Origin: Aureivirga sp. CE67
GTDB taxonomy: Bacteria > Bacteroidota > Bacteroidia > Flavobacteriales > Flavobacteriaceae
Direction: 5' to 3'
NCBI RefSeq assembly: GCF_015767245.1
Contig: NZ_JADOTV010000017.1
Coordinates: forward strand, 1 to 64,000
DNA length: 64,000 bases
Shown piece after piece: positions 34,595 to 42,762 of the stretch. Position 1 is the first letter of the stretch; every line of letters begins with the position of its first letter. The translations under genes and the position numbers were made by a program. The notes beneath the pieces are model-generated. The model was not told the DNA's origin. It did no database searches and saw nothing but the letters and a program-made list of their open reading frames with translations.

Positions 34595-36904
34595 ATGAAA
34601 AAAATAACTACTTTGATTGGAGCTTTTGCTCTTGCTTGTTTTAGTTGGAATGCCAGTGCGCAAACAGCTATTTTTAGTTCTGATATGTCTATAGAGACAT
34701 TTGGGAGCGTAAATTCTCCTGCAAACGAATCTGTAGGAAATGCTATTGATGGAACTTCGAATAAGTATCTTGATTTTAATGGTGCTGACGGAATGGGATT
34801 TACCGTTGATTTAGGTGGAGAATCTAAAATTGCGCAATCTATCGAAATTACAACTGCAAATGATGCTCCAGATCGTGATGGTGGTCAATATGAAGTTTTA
34901 GGTTCTACAGATGGTACTGAATTTACAAGTGTTGCAACGGGTTCTATTCCTTGTGTTACTACAAGACATTTTACAAGACAATTTAATTTTGAAAATTCTA
35001 CGGCATACACGCATTATCGTATTATTCTGAGCGAAAGATGTGGTGGTGGAGATGATATGTATCAAGTAGAAGAAGTTCAATTATACGATAGTCCATTTTG
35101 TATTGCTCCAACTAATTTAACGGTTACAAATTTAACAACAACTTCTGCTGACTTAGAATGGACGGAATCTGATGATTCAACACTTTGGGACGTAGAATGG
35201 GGAACTACAGGTTTTGAGCAAGGTTCGGGAACTATGGTCACTGGAAATACAACTAATGTTGAGAGTTTATCTGGATTAACTCCTTATGAAACTTATGATT
35301 TTTATGTAAGATCTGATTGTGGTGAAGATCAAAGTGAATGGGTTGGTCCATATACTTTCACAACAGGATATTGTACACCTTCATCTTCAGGTGGAAATAC
35401 TTATGTAAATAATTTTACTACAACAAACGGTATCACAAATATTTCTAATTTAGAATCTGGATTTACAACTGGAGGATATTTTGACGGATCTGAGCAATCA
35501 GTTCAAACTACAACAACAGGTTCTTTTGATTTTAATGCTGAAATAGTTGGAGGAACTGCAGGTTTTTCTGTTTGGATTGATTGGAATAACGATCTAACTT
35601 TTGATAATGAAACTGAAAGATTTTACAATACAACATCTTATCAAAATGGGCCATTTACTGGTACGATTGAAGTTCCTTCTGGAACTGCTGTTGGTGATTA
35701 TAGAATGAGAATTGTAGTGGATTATTATTCTTCAAACCCTTCAAACCCTTGTAGAGAGGATGATCAATTAGAATATGAAGATTATACGATAAGCATTGTA
35801 GATAATGCTTGTGAAACTCCTACAGATGGATTAGCAGAGAATATTTCTATTGATTCTGCTGATTTATCTTGGACTAGTTCTGGGGATACTTGGGATATTG
35901 AGTTAGGAACTGCTGGATTTACGCCAACAGGAACTCCAACAACTGCTGGATTAACTACAACTACGCATAATGAAAATAATTTATTAGCATCAACTTCTTA
36001 TGATTTTTATGTAAGAAATGTTTGTGGTGAAGAGCAAAGTGAGTGGGCTGGACCTTTTACTTTTACAACTTTAGATGAAGTAATTACTCCTTGTGAAGCA
36101 CCAACTGATGGAGCTGCAAATAACATCACTATAAATTCTGCTGATTTAGCTTGGACTGAAAATGGTTCTGCTGCTTCTTGGGATATCGAATTAGGATTAG
36201 ATGGATTTACTCCAACTGGAACTCCGACTACTTCGGCTACAACTGATAACCCAACTAATATTGCTGACTTAACAAGTAATACAGCATACCAATTCTATGT
36301 AAGAGCTATTTGTGATGATAATCAAAGTGAGTGGGCTGGACCATTTAGTTTTACAACTTTAGAAGAGGTAACTACATGTGAAGTTCCAACAGATGGAATG
36401 GCAAATAATATTACAAATGAATCTGTTGATTTAGCTTGGACTGAAAATGGTACTGCTACTTCTTGGGATATCGAATTAGGATTAGATGGATTTACGCCGA
36501 CTGGAACGCCGACTACTTCTGCTACAACTGATAACCCAACTAATATTGCTGATTTAACAATCAATACAGCATACCAATTCTATGTAAGAGCCATTTGTGA
36601 TGATAATCAAAGTGAGTGGGCTGGACCTTTCGATTTTGTAACTGCAAATATTGGAATTAACGAAAATGATAATGCAATTGGATTTAATATTTATCCAAAT
36701 CCAAATAATGGAATTTTCAGTTTAGATATTAATGCTGCAAATGTTTCAGTTGAAATAGTGAATACGGCAGGTCAAATTATTTTAAGTAAAAATAATGTAA
36801 ATACTAATGATAAAATTGATTTAAGAAATAATTCAAAAGGAATTTATTTTGTAACGGTTACATCGAAAGATAAGACATCTACTCAAAAATTGATTTTAAA
36901 ATAA
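34595..36904 (+). CDS. Secreted FN3 / GEVED adhesin-like protein with T9SS signal
   Basis: A 769-residue exported protein. A signal peptide (about 1-22) is followed by a discoidin-like beta-sandwich (about 25-167), an FN3 domain (about 171-257), a GEVED domain (about 300-400, with VWIDWNNDLTFD), and three more FN3 domains (about 404-495, 500-594 and 597-690), each ending in the QSEWAGPF pattern. The C terminus (about 700-769, NIYPNPNNGIF and GIYFVTV) is a type A T9SS sorting domain, so the protein is secreted and probably surface-attached. The last two FN3 units are near-identical repeats of 285 bp. Binding to polysaccharides or surfaces is inferred. Confidence 0.88.
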   Translation: MKKITTLIGAFALACFSWNASAQTAIFSSDMSIETFGSVNSPANESVGNAIDGTSNKYLDFNGADGMGFTVDLGGESKIAQSIEITTANDAPDRDGGQYEVLGSTDGTEFTSVATGSIPCVTTRHFTRQFNFENSTAYTHYRIILSERCGGGDDMYQVEEVQLYDSPFCIAPTNLTVTNLTTTSADLEWTESDDSTLWDVEWGTTGFEQGSGTMVTGNTTNVESLSGLTPYETYDFYVRSDCGEDQSEWVGPYTFTTGYCTPSSSGGNTYVNNFTTTNGITNISNLESGFTTGGYFDGSEQSVQTTTTGSFDFNAEIVGGTAGFSVWIDWNNDLTFDNETERFYNTTSYQNGPFTGTIEVPSGTAVGDYRMRIVVDYYSSNPSNPCREDDQLEYEDYTISIVDNACETPTDGLAENISIDSADLSWTSSGDTWDIELGTAGFTPTGTPTTAGLTTTTHNENNLLASTSYDFYVRNVCGEEQSEWAGPFTFTTLDEVITPCEAPTDGAANNITINSADLAWTENGSAASWDIELGLDGFTPTGTPTTSATTDNPTNIADLTSNTAYQFYVRAICDDNQSEWAGPFSFTTLEEVTTCEVPTDGMANNITNESVDLAWTENGTATSWDIELGLDGFTPTGTPTTSATTDNPTNIADLTINTAYQFYVRAICDDNQSEWAGPFDFVTANIGINENDNAIGFNIYPNPNNGIFSLDINAANVSVEIVNTAGQIILSKNNVNTNDKIDLRNNSKGIYFVTVTSKDKTSTQKLILK
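36155..36630 (+). repeat. 285-bp coding tandem repeat in the FN3 protein
   Basis: The segment around GATATCGAATTAGGATTAGA occurs at 36182 and again 285 bp later (36467), and nearly 190 bp around it are almost identical. This is one FN3 domain of 95 residues copied recently or kept the same by gene conversion. Confidence 0.8.
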
Positions 36905-36926
36905 TTATAATTTCTAAATAAAAATG

Positions 36927-36963
36927 AAAGGCTTGAATTTTATTGTTCAAGCCTTTTTTTTAT
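36927..36963 (+). terminator. Bidirectional terminator between convergent genes
   Basis: AAAGGCTTGAA at 36927-36937 pairs perfectly with TTCAAGCCTTT at 36946-36956 and is followed by a T run. An A run precedes it, so it can also serve the minus-strand gene ending at 36972. Confidence 0.85.
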
Positions 36964-36971
36964 CAATAATT

Positions 36972-37841
36972 TTAACAACCACTAGGATTCGAAATTTGAA
37001 TGTATTTAATAGTTTCATTTCCTGAATGATCTGTAAGAATTAACTTAAAAAGTGTATATGGAATTGAGTACGCATATACAGTTCCTCGAAAATTATAAGT
37101 CGGAACCCAAGCTCCTTCTCCATTATGTCCCCAGTATTCTGATTTTGTCAAATTAAGTTTCTTTACTCTCTCTTTTTGAATTTTATCTGAATTTAAATTT
37201 GGACCTCTAAAAAATGCTCCCTTATTATATTTTATTTCATTATAAGAATCTGTTCCAATCCACTCTTCACCAGTATTATTTTCAATTAATCCTATTTTAT
37301 TAAAAGGATACATTCTTTCCATATACGTATAAGAAACCTTTACTTTTTTGTATTTTTTATTTGGTTTAATATGAATCAATTTATGAGATATTTCACTCAT
37401 TTCATCAGCAACATAAAGTGTGTCATTTTTTATTTCATAAACCTGTCCTTGAAAATCGAAAATTTCCAAATCAAAAAAATCATTAGAAGCTTTTATACCA
37501 CAAGTTCCAAAATCTGGATCACAACCTGGAACATCTTTTGGGTTTCTTTCAGCAGGCAATAAAAAGCCACTAAAAACATAACCATTCGTCCCGTCTTCAG
37601 ATTGCATTTTCACCCATTTTCCTACTACTTTTTTTCCTTCATCTAAAATATCAAAAGTAATTCCAGAAGATTTTATTAATTCTAAATTTTCTCCAAATTC
37701 AAATTTCCCAACTTTTTGAGAATTTAAATTTGGCTCTGTTCGAATATTTAAACCACTTTTTGCAATAACTGTATAATATTTCTGTGCATTTAGCGTATTT
37801 ACTGCGACTAGTATTAAAACAAGAAATAGAAACTTTTTCAT
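36972..37841 (-). CDS. Exported SH3b domain protein
   Basis: A 289-residue protein with a signal peptide (about 1-20). An SH3b domain (about 22-95, with GLNIRTEPNLNSQKVGKFEFGE as its core, split by the usual RT loop) is followed by a C-terminal domain I do not recognise (about 110-289) with a Cys pair in GCDPDFGTCG. Bacterial SH3 domains often bind peptidoglycan or are attached to wall enzymes; no catalytic domain is seen here. It is a single gene, transcribed divergently from the sigma-factor operon. Localisation in the periplasm or at the surface is likely. Confidence 0.75.
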   Translation of the reverse strand: MKKFLFLVLILVAVNTLNAQKYYTVIAKSGLNIRTEPNLNSQKVGKFEFGENLELIKSSGITFDILDEGKKVVGKWVKMQSEDGTNGYVFSGFLLPAERNPKDVPGCDPDFGTCGIKASNDFFDLEIFDFQGQVYEIKNDTLYVADEMSEISHKLIHIKPNKKYKKVKVSYTYMERMYPFNKIGLIENNTGEEWIGTDSYNEIKYNKGAFFRGPNLNSDKIQKERVKKLNLTKSEYWGHNGEGAWVPTYNFRGTVYAYSIPYTLFKLILTDHSGNETIKYIQISNPSGC

Positions 37842-37995
37842 TTTTCTTTGAGTTTAAGTTAAATTTTTAACAAAAATAGATTTTCTTTTTAAAAAACACT
37901 TGATCAAAAACTATTATTAGAATAAGTTTTTCAGGTAGTTATCAAATTTTTGTAATTTAAATTGTAACAAAACAAATCTTAATTCTACTTATAAA

Positions 37996-38508
37996 TTGAA
38001 AATTATATCGAGTGTGGAAAAAGATTTAGAGAAAGATTTTTTAGATAAAATAGATAAAAATCAAAATATAATTCATAAAATTTGCCGGGCTTATACCTCG
38101 GATGAAGATTCGCATAAAGACTTGTTTCAAGAGATCACAATTCAACTTTGGCAAGCTTATGGATCGTTTCGTGGTGAGGCAAAATTTACAACTTGGATGT
38201 ACAGAGTCGCTCTGAACACTGCTATTAGTATTTACCGAAAGAAAAGTCGGCAAGTAAATACTTCTAGCATGGATGAATATAATTTTCAGGTTGCTTATAA
38301 ACCATATGATTCTACGGAAGAAGAACAATTAGAACTGATTTATAAAGCAATTCAACAATTATCAGACATTGATAAAGCTTTGATTCTTCTGTTTTTGGAA
38401 GATAAAAGTTTTAAAGAGATTGGAGAAACTCTTGGTATTTCATACGTAAATGCCAGAGTAAAAATGATGCGAGCGAAAGAAAAGTTGAAAAAAATTATTG
38501 GAGTTTAA
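37996..38508 (+). CDS. ECF-type RNA polymerase sigma factor
   Basis: A 170-residue sigma-70 family ECF protein. Region 2 is seen at about 37-90 (DLFQEITIQLWQAYGSF and TWMYRVALNTAISIYRKK) and region 4 at about 110-165 (LSDIDKALILLF and FKEIGETLGIS). The start is uncertain: TTG 37996 is the upstream limit and GTG 38014 is an alternative seven codons in; no ATG is close. The next gene, starting 4 bp after its stop, encodes a membrane protein that is a candidate anti-sigma or partner. The regulon cannot be read here. Confidence 0.87.
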   Translation: MKIISSVEKDLEKDFLDKIDKNQNIIHKICRAYTSDEDSHKDLFQEITIQLWQAYGSFRGEAKFTTWMYRVALNTAISIYRKKSRQVNTSSMDEYNFQVAYKPYDSTEEEQLELIYKAIQQLSDIDKALILLFLEDKSFKEIGETLGISYVNARVKMMRAKEKLKKIIGV

Positions 38509-38512
38509 AAAC

Positions 38513-39130
38513 ATGAAATTAGAAGATTTAAAAAATACATGGCAAAATGCCGATCATCATATAGAGAACCAAGACAAAATCGAAATCGAGAAGTTCTTGT
38601 CCAAAAAACCTACGACAATTTTCACGAAAATTCGAAGAAACATTATTATTGAAACTTTTATCAATATAATTTTCATGGCTGGTTTACCTTTCATTCCTTT
38701 AAGATTAACTGGAAATGGAGAAATCTTTTTCTGGATAAATTACGGAATGGTTGCTGTAATTTATGTTGGATTGATGATAAAAATTAGAAAGATATTCAAA
38801 AAAGTTATTGTTTCGAATACACTTTTGGAAACCATTATTAAAACCAAAGATTTGTATGAAAAATACATCCGAATCTATAAAAACGTGAGTTATTTTATGG
38901 TTTTTCTTGGTCTTCTTCTTGGTTTAATTTTTAGGTTTTACAAAGAAGAAACGCATCTTTCTCATTTTGAGTTTGCAGACACCGAAAATATTTTATACTT
39001 CATTTTAGGAATTATCGGGTTTGGAATCCTAATGTTTTTCGCAGTTAAATACTACATTTATTTAGTTTATGAAAAGCATTTAATTAAGCTTAAGAAAAAT
39101 TTAAATGAATTAATAAATATAGAAAAATGA
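38513..39130 (+). CDS. Membrane protein next to an ECF sigma factor, possible anti-sigma
   Basis: A 205-residue protein, with ATG 38513 preferred over an upstream TTG. It has a short cytoplasmic N terminus (MKLEDLKNTWQNADHHIEN) and four hydrophobic segments at about 47-66, 70-89, 121-141 and 158-178, in two pairs. A short N-domain with LKxxW next to an ECF sigma factor is common in Bacteroidota and suggests an anti-sigma role, but no zinc-binding HxxxCxxC motif is present, so the assignment is weak. It overlaps the next gene by 4 bp (ATGA). Confidence 0.65.
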   Translation: MKLEDLKNTWQNADHHIENQDKIEIEKFLSKKPTTIFTKIRRNIIIETFINIIFMAGLPFIPLRLTGNGEIFFWINYGMVAVIYVGLMIKIRKIFKKVIVSNTLLETIIKTKDLYEKYIRIYKNVSYFMVFLGLLLGLIFRFYKEETHLSHFEFADTENILYFILGIIGFGILMFFAVKYYIYLVYEKHLIKLKKNLNELINIEK

Positions 39131-39984
39131 GAAAAGTTTTATTATTAATAGTTGCTGTCTTTATAGCTAATTTAGGTTTTGCACAAGGAAAATTAGAAAA
39201 TTCTACATTGTGGAAAATCACAGGAAATGGATTGGAAAAACCTTCCTATTTATTCGGAACAATTCATATTTATTGTGGAGAAGTTCCTTTTGACAAAGAA
39301 GATTTGGAAGCAATGAAAAACACAAACCAACTTGCTTTAGAAATCGATATGTCGAATCCTGCAAAAATTCAACAAGAAGTAATGCAATATTCATTTCTTC
39401 CAGCAGGAAAAACAGTAAATGATTATTTGACTCCTGAACAAACTACAAAAATTGATTCTATTTTCAGAGCAAAAGTTGGAATGCCTTTCGCTACTTTTCA
39501 AACGATGAAACCTCTTTTGGTTTCAACTTTTATCACAACACAGATGTTAGATTGTAAAAGTACAGAGGGATATGAAACTGCTATTTTGAAAAAATTTCAA
39601 GGAAAACAAATATTTGGTTTAGAATCTGTAAAAGATCAAATGGATGCTTTTGATAAAATGAGCATAGAAGATCAAGCTAAATCTTTAGTAGAACTTGCAG
39701 ATAATCCTGAACAAATAAAAACGTATCTTGAAAAAATGATTGAGGTTTATGATTCTGAAAACATTGAAGAATTATTAAAATTAATGGACGAAGAAGAAAG
39801 CTTTAATGAAGAAGCAGCTGCTGCTTTATTAGATAAAAGAAATCAAAACTGGATACCAGTTATGGAAAAAATGATGAAAGAAAATCCGACGTTTTTTGCT
39901 GTAGGTGCTGCGCATTTAGCAGGAGATCAAGGTGTAGTTAATCTTTTGAGAAAAGCTGGTTATAAGGTAGAAGCTGAGAATTAA
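39127..39984 (+). CDS. TraB/GumN family (Tiki-like) protein, exported
   Basis: A 285-residue protein with a signal peptide (about 1-19). The mature part has the family's pattern: LWKITGNGLEKPSYLFGTIH near residue 27, ALEIDMSNP near 72, FGLESVKDQMDAF near 159, and the closing AVGAAHLAGDQGVVNLL near 260. The conserved GxxH and Glu residues are those of the EreA/ChaN-like metalloprotease fold. TraB/GumN members are poorly characterised; some relatives are proteases. Being last in a sigma-factor operon it may respond to envelope stress, but that is inferred only from position. Confidence 0.85.
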   Translation: MRKVLLLIVAVFIANLGFAQGKLENSTLWKITGNGLEKPSYLFGTIHIYCGEVPFDKEDLEAMKNTNQLALEIDMSNPAKIQQEVMQYSFLPAGKTVNDYLTPEQTTKIDSIFRAKVGMPFATFQTMKPLLVSTFITTQMLDCKSTEGYETAILKKFQGKQIFGLESVKDQMDAFDKMSIEDQAKSLVELADNPEQIKTYLEKMIEVYDSENIEELLKLMDEEESFNEEAAAALLDKRNQNWIPVMEKMMKENPTFFAVGAAHLAGDQGVVNLLRKAGYKVEAEN

Positions 39985-40007
39985 TTTTTTCTAAAACATA
40001 TTTTAAA

Positions 40008-40044
40008 AACATTCAAATTTCTAAAGTTTGGATGTTTTTTTTTA
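40008..40044 (+). terminator. Terminator of the sigma/TraB operon
   Basis: AACATTCAAA (40008-40017) pairs with TTTGGATGTT (40027-40036) with one G-T wobble and a T run follows. Confidence 0.8.
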
Positions 40045-40061
40045 TCTGTTTTTAAAATCTC

Positions 40062-40069
40062 TACATTTG
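40062..40069 (+). promoter_or_regulatory. -7 promoter element before the Dph6-like gene
   Basis: TACATTTG matches TAnnTTTG exactly and lies 19 bp before the start at 40089. No clear -33 TTG is seen at the right distance. Confidence 0.5.
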
Positions 40070-40088
40070 CTTTCTAACTAAGAAAAAC

Positions 40089-40817
40089 ATGAAAAAAACA
40101 TATTTTAATTGGAGTTCTGGAAAGGATTCGGCACTTGCACTTTACAAACTTCTTCAAGATAAAGAATATCAAATTGATTTACTTTTAACCACTGTAAACA
40201 AAGACACAGAAAGAGTTTCTATGCACGGACTTCGTGTGGAACTTTTGAAAAAACAATTAGAAAACATTGAAATTCCATATAAACTTATCGAGCTTAGCGG
40301 GAATGTTTCTATGGAATCTTATAATAAGATCATGCAAGAAAATACTTCAGAACTCAAAGAACAAGGTTTTGAATATACTGGATTTGGAGATATTTTCTTA
40401 GAGGATTTAAAAAATTATAGAGAAAAAGAACTTGAAAAAGTTGGTCTAAAAACAGTATTTCCAATCTGGAAAGAAGACACGAAAGAAGTTTTAAAACAAT
40501 TATTAGATTTAGGTTTTAAGGCAATTACTGTTTGTGTAAATGCGGCTTATCTGGATGAAAGTTTTGTTGGAAGAGTTATCGATGAAGAATTCATAAATTC
40601 TTTACCAGAAAACGTAGATATCTGTGGAGAAAATGGCGAATTTCACACCTTTGTTTTTGATGGACCAATTTTTAAAAAACCTGTAGATTTTAAGATTGGA
40701 GAAAAAGTTTTAAAAACTTATAAACCTGTAGATGAAGATGACAATTGTTTTCAGTCTGATGACAAACAACAATCTTGGGATACAGGATTTTGGTACTGTG
40801 ATTTGATTCCAAATTAA
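40089..40817 (+). CDS. Dph6-related ATP-pyrophosphatase (diphthine-ammonia ligase family)
   Basis: A 242-residue PP-loop protein. FNWSSGKDSALALY (residues 6-19) is the SGKDS ATP-binding loop. The C-terminal part, with GENGEFHTFVFDGPIF near 183 and a closing WYCDLIP, is the conserved Dph6 (DUF71) core. In eukaryotes and archaea this enzyme amidates diphthine; bacteria lack diphthamide, so bacterial members must act on something else, perhaps a B12- or tRNA-related amidation. It has its own promoter element and a hairpin downstream (40823-40861). Family is secure, function open. Confidence 0.85.
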   Translation: MKKTYFNWSSGKDSALALYKLLQDKEYQIDLLLTTVNKDTERVSMHGLRVELLKKQLENIEIPYKLIELSGNVSMESYNKIMQENTSELKEQGFEYTGFGDIFLEDLKNYREKELEKVGLKTVFPIWKEDTKEVLKQLLDLGFKAITVCVNAAYLDESFVGRVIDEEFINSLPENVDICGENGEFHTFVFDGPIFKKPVDFKIGEKVLKTYKPVDEDDNCFQSDDKQQSWDTGFWYCDLIPN

Positions 40818-40822
40818 GTTTT

Positions 40823-40861
40823 TTTGGTTTAAAATTTCCCGCTTTAGAATTTTAAACCAAA
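40823..40861. terminator. Long stem-loop between the Dph6-like gene and rimO
   Basis: A 14-bp stem: TTTGGTTTAAAATT at 40823-40836 pairs perfectly with AATTTTAAACCAAA at 40848-40861, loop TCCCGCTTTAG. The T run lies upstream rather than after it, so it is a weak plus-strand terminator and may stabilise the 3' end instead. Confidence 0.5.
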
Positions 40862-41002
40862 GAATTTATTTTATTCAAAAACAGCAAAACTAAAGATTCT
40901 ATAAAAATTTCATTAAAACAAATTAACATTCAAATAGTTATATTTTAAACTTATTTAGAAAAGCTTTATAAATGGAAACGTTTTTCCACTTAGATAAAAT
41001 CG

Positions 41003-41010
41003 TATATTTG
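41003..41010 (+). promoter_or_regulatory. -7 promoter element of rimO
   Basis: TATATTTG followed by CAGCC is an exact TAnnTTTG match, 22 bp before the rimO start. No clean -33 TTG lies at the expected distance. Confidence 0.6.
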
Positions 41011-41031
41011 CAGCCTTAAAAATCAGAAAAC

Positions 41032-42345
41032 ATGAGAACAAAATCTTCTAAGAAGAATAAGATTAATGTAGTAACCTTAGGATGCTCTAAGAACTTATAT
41101 GATTCTGAAGTATTAATGGGACAACTGAAAGCAAATGGAAAAGAAGTTGTTCATGAGGATGCCGAAGATGATGGAAATATTGTAGTAATTAATACTTGTG
41201 GATTCATCGGAAAAGCAAAAGAGGAATCTGTCAATACTATTTTACATTATGCACAAAAAAAAGAGCAAGGTGAAGTAGATAAAGTTTTTGTGACTGGTTG
41301 TTTAAGTGAGCGTTATAAGCCAGATTTGGAAAAAGAAATTCCAGATGTAGATTCTTATTTTGGTACGCAAGAATTACCACAACTTTTAAAAGTTTTAGAA
41401 GCAGATTATAAACATGAATTAATTGGAGAAAGATTGACTACTACTCCAAAACATTATGCTTATTTGAAAATTGCTGAAGGATGTGATAGACCATGTTCGT
41501 TTTGTGCAATTCCGTTGATGCGTGGAAAACACAAATCGCAACCAATTGAGAATTTGGTTATTGAAGCACAGAAATTAGCTGAAAAAGGAATTACAGAATT
41601 AATGCTTATCGCTCAGGATTTGACTTATTATGGTTTAGATCTTTACAAGAAAAGAGCTTTGGCTGATTTATTAAAAGAATTGGTAAAAGTTGAAGGAATT
41701 GAGTGGATTCGTTTACATTATGCATTCCCGACTGGTTTTCCAGAAGATGTTTTAGAAGTAATGCGAAATGAGGAAAAAGTTTGTAATTATTTAGATATTC
41801 CTTTACAACATATTTCGGATAGCGTATTAAAATCTATGCGAAGAGGAACTACACATGAGAAAACTACAAAGTTGATTCATAAATTCCGTAAAGAAGTTCC
41901 AGAAATGGCGATTCGTACAACTTTAATTGTAGGGTACCCTGGAGAAACGGAAGAAAATTATCAAGAATTAAAAGAATGGGTAAGAGAAATGCGTTTTGAG
42001 CGTTTGGGAGTTTTTGCTTATTCTCATGAAGAAAATACACATGCTGCAACTTTAGAGGATGATGTTCCTGAAGAAGTAAAGCAACAAAGAGTAGAAGAAA
42101 TTATGGAAATTCAGAGCCAGATTTCTTTTGAATTGAACCAAGAAAAAGTAGGAAAGGTATTTAAATGTATCTTCGATCGTAAGGATGGTAACTACTTCAT
42201 TGGTAGAACAGAACACGATTCTCCGGATGTAGATAATGAAGTTGTGGTAGATGCAACGAAATATTATGTACCGATTGGAAAATTTGTTAATATTTTAATT
42301 GAAGAAGCTAGCGATTTTGACCTTTATGGCAAGGTTATTGATTAA
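41032..42345 (+). CDS. rimO: Ribosomal protein uS12 methylthiotransferase
   Basis: A 437-residue radical-SAM methylthiotransferase, normal RimO length. The N-terminal UPF0004 domain (about 11-115) has VVTLGCSKNLYDSE, NTCGF and TGCLSE, each with a cluster cysteine. The radical SAM domain (about 140-370) has the CxxxCxxC triad in GCDRPCSFC (about 150-158) and IRTTLIVGYPGETEE. The C-terminal TRAM domain (about 372-437) ends in DLYGKVI. The SKNLYDSE and RGTTHEKT motifs separate RimO from MiaB. It methylthiolates an aspartate of ribosomal protein S12. It has its own promoter and terminator, so it is monocistronic. Confidence 0.96.
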   Translation: MRTKSSKKNKINVVTLGCSKNLYDSEVLMGQLKANGKEVVHEDAEDDGNIVVINTCGFIGKAKEESVNTILHYAQKKEQGEVDKVFVTGCLSERYKPDLEKEIPDVDSYFGTQELPQLLKVLEADYKHELIGERLTTTPKHYAYLKIAEGCDRPCSFCAIPLMRGKHKSQPIENLVIEAQKLAEKGITELMLIAQDLTYYGLDLYKKRALADLLKELVKVEGIEWIRLHYAFPTGFPEDVLEVMRNEEKVCNYLDIPLQHISDSVLKSMRRGTTHEKTTKLIHKFRKEVPEMAIRTTLIVGYPGETEENYQELKEWVREMRFERLGVFAYSHEENTHAATLEDDVPEEVKQQRVEEIMEIQSQISFELNQEKVGKVFKCIFDRKDGNYFIGRTEHDSPDVDNEVVVDATKYYVPIGKFVNILIEEASDFDLYGKVID

Positions 42346-42393
42346 TATATGTTAGCTGTATTATAATAGATTTTATTAGAATTTGAATGGTAA

Positions 42394-42431
42394 GGCCTGA
42401 TTTGTTTTCAAACGTATCAGGTCTTTTTTTT
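42394..42431 (+). terminator. Terminator after rimO
   Basis: GGCCTGAT at 42394-42401 pairs with ATCAGGTC at 42416-42423 with one wobble, and eight T residues follow. Confidence 0.8.
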
Positions 42432-42625
42432 GTGCGAAAGGGATTGGAATGGAAAGCTTTTCTTTTGAAAAAAATTAGTAGTTCTTGGAAAACGGAGGCG
42501 ACCTTAGAAGCCCACGTATTTCCTAGAAATACCTTTTTTGAAAAAGGAAACTTGGAATGGAAAGCCCGACCTTTTCTGCGTTTTTTGGAAACGAAGAAAA
42601 ATGGTTTCGCCCAAATGCTATTTAA
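42431..42625 (+). repeat. Long-hairpin dispersed repeat, copy C
   Basis: This fills most of the 360-bp gene gap after rimO. It contains GCGAAAGGGATTGGAATGG (42434 on), GGAGGCGACCTTAGAAGC at 42496-42513, shared with copy B (10197-10214), and GGAAAGCCCGACC at about 42556-42568, shared with copy A read on the minus strand. A 96-codon frame across it is only a by-product of the repeat. Confidence 0.65.
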
Positions 42626-42678
42626 AACCTCTTCTTACCTCTCCTATCTTATTTCTAGAATTTTTTTTCAGAAATAAA

Positions 42679-42708
42679 TTGTGAAAATAAATTCTTCAAT
42701 TATATTTG
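42679..42708 (+). promoter_or_regulatory. Promoter of the 42763 membrane-protein gene
   Basis: TTG at 42679-42681 and TATATTTG at 42701-42708, 19 bp apart, make a strong -33/-7 match. It overlaps a possible TTG start codon at 42706, which argues that translation starts further downstream. Confidence 0.65.
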
Positions 42709-42762
42709 AAATTGATTAAAAAAATTAGCTTTCAATTAAAAAATTCTATAAAAACATTTCAA

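Noticed and set aside
42387-42677. 96-codon frame after rimO
   Set aside because: It runs through the rimO terminator and a dispersed repeat (copy C), has a composition unlike real genes here and no matching neighbour or domain.
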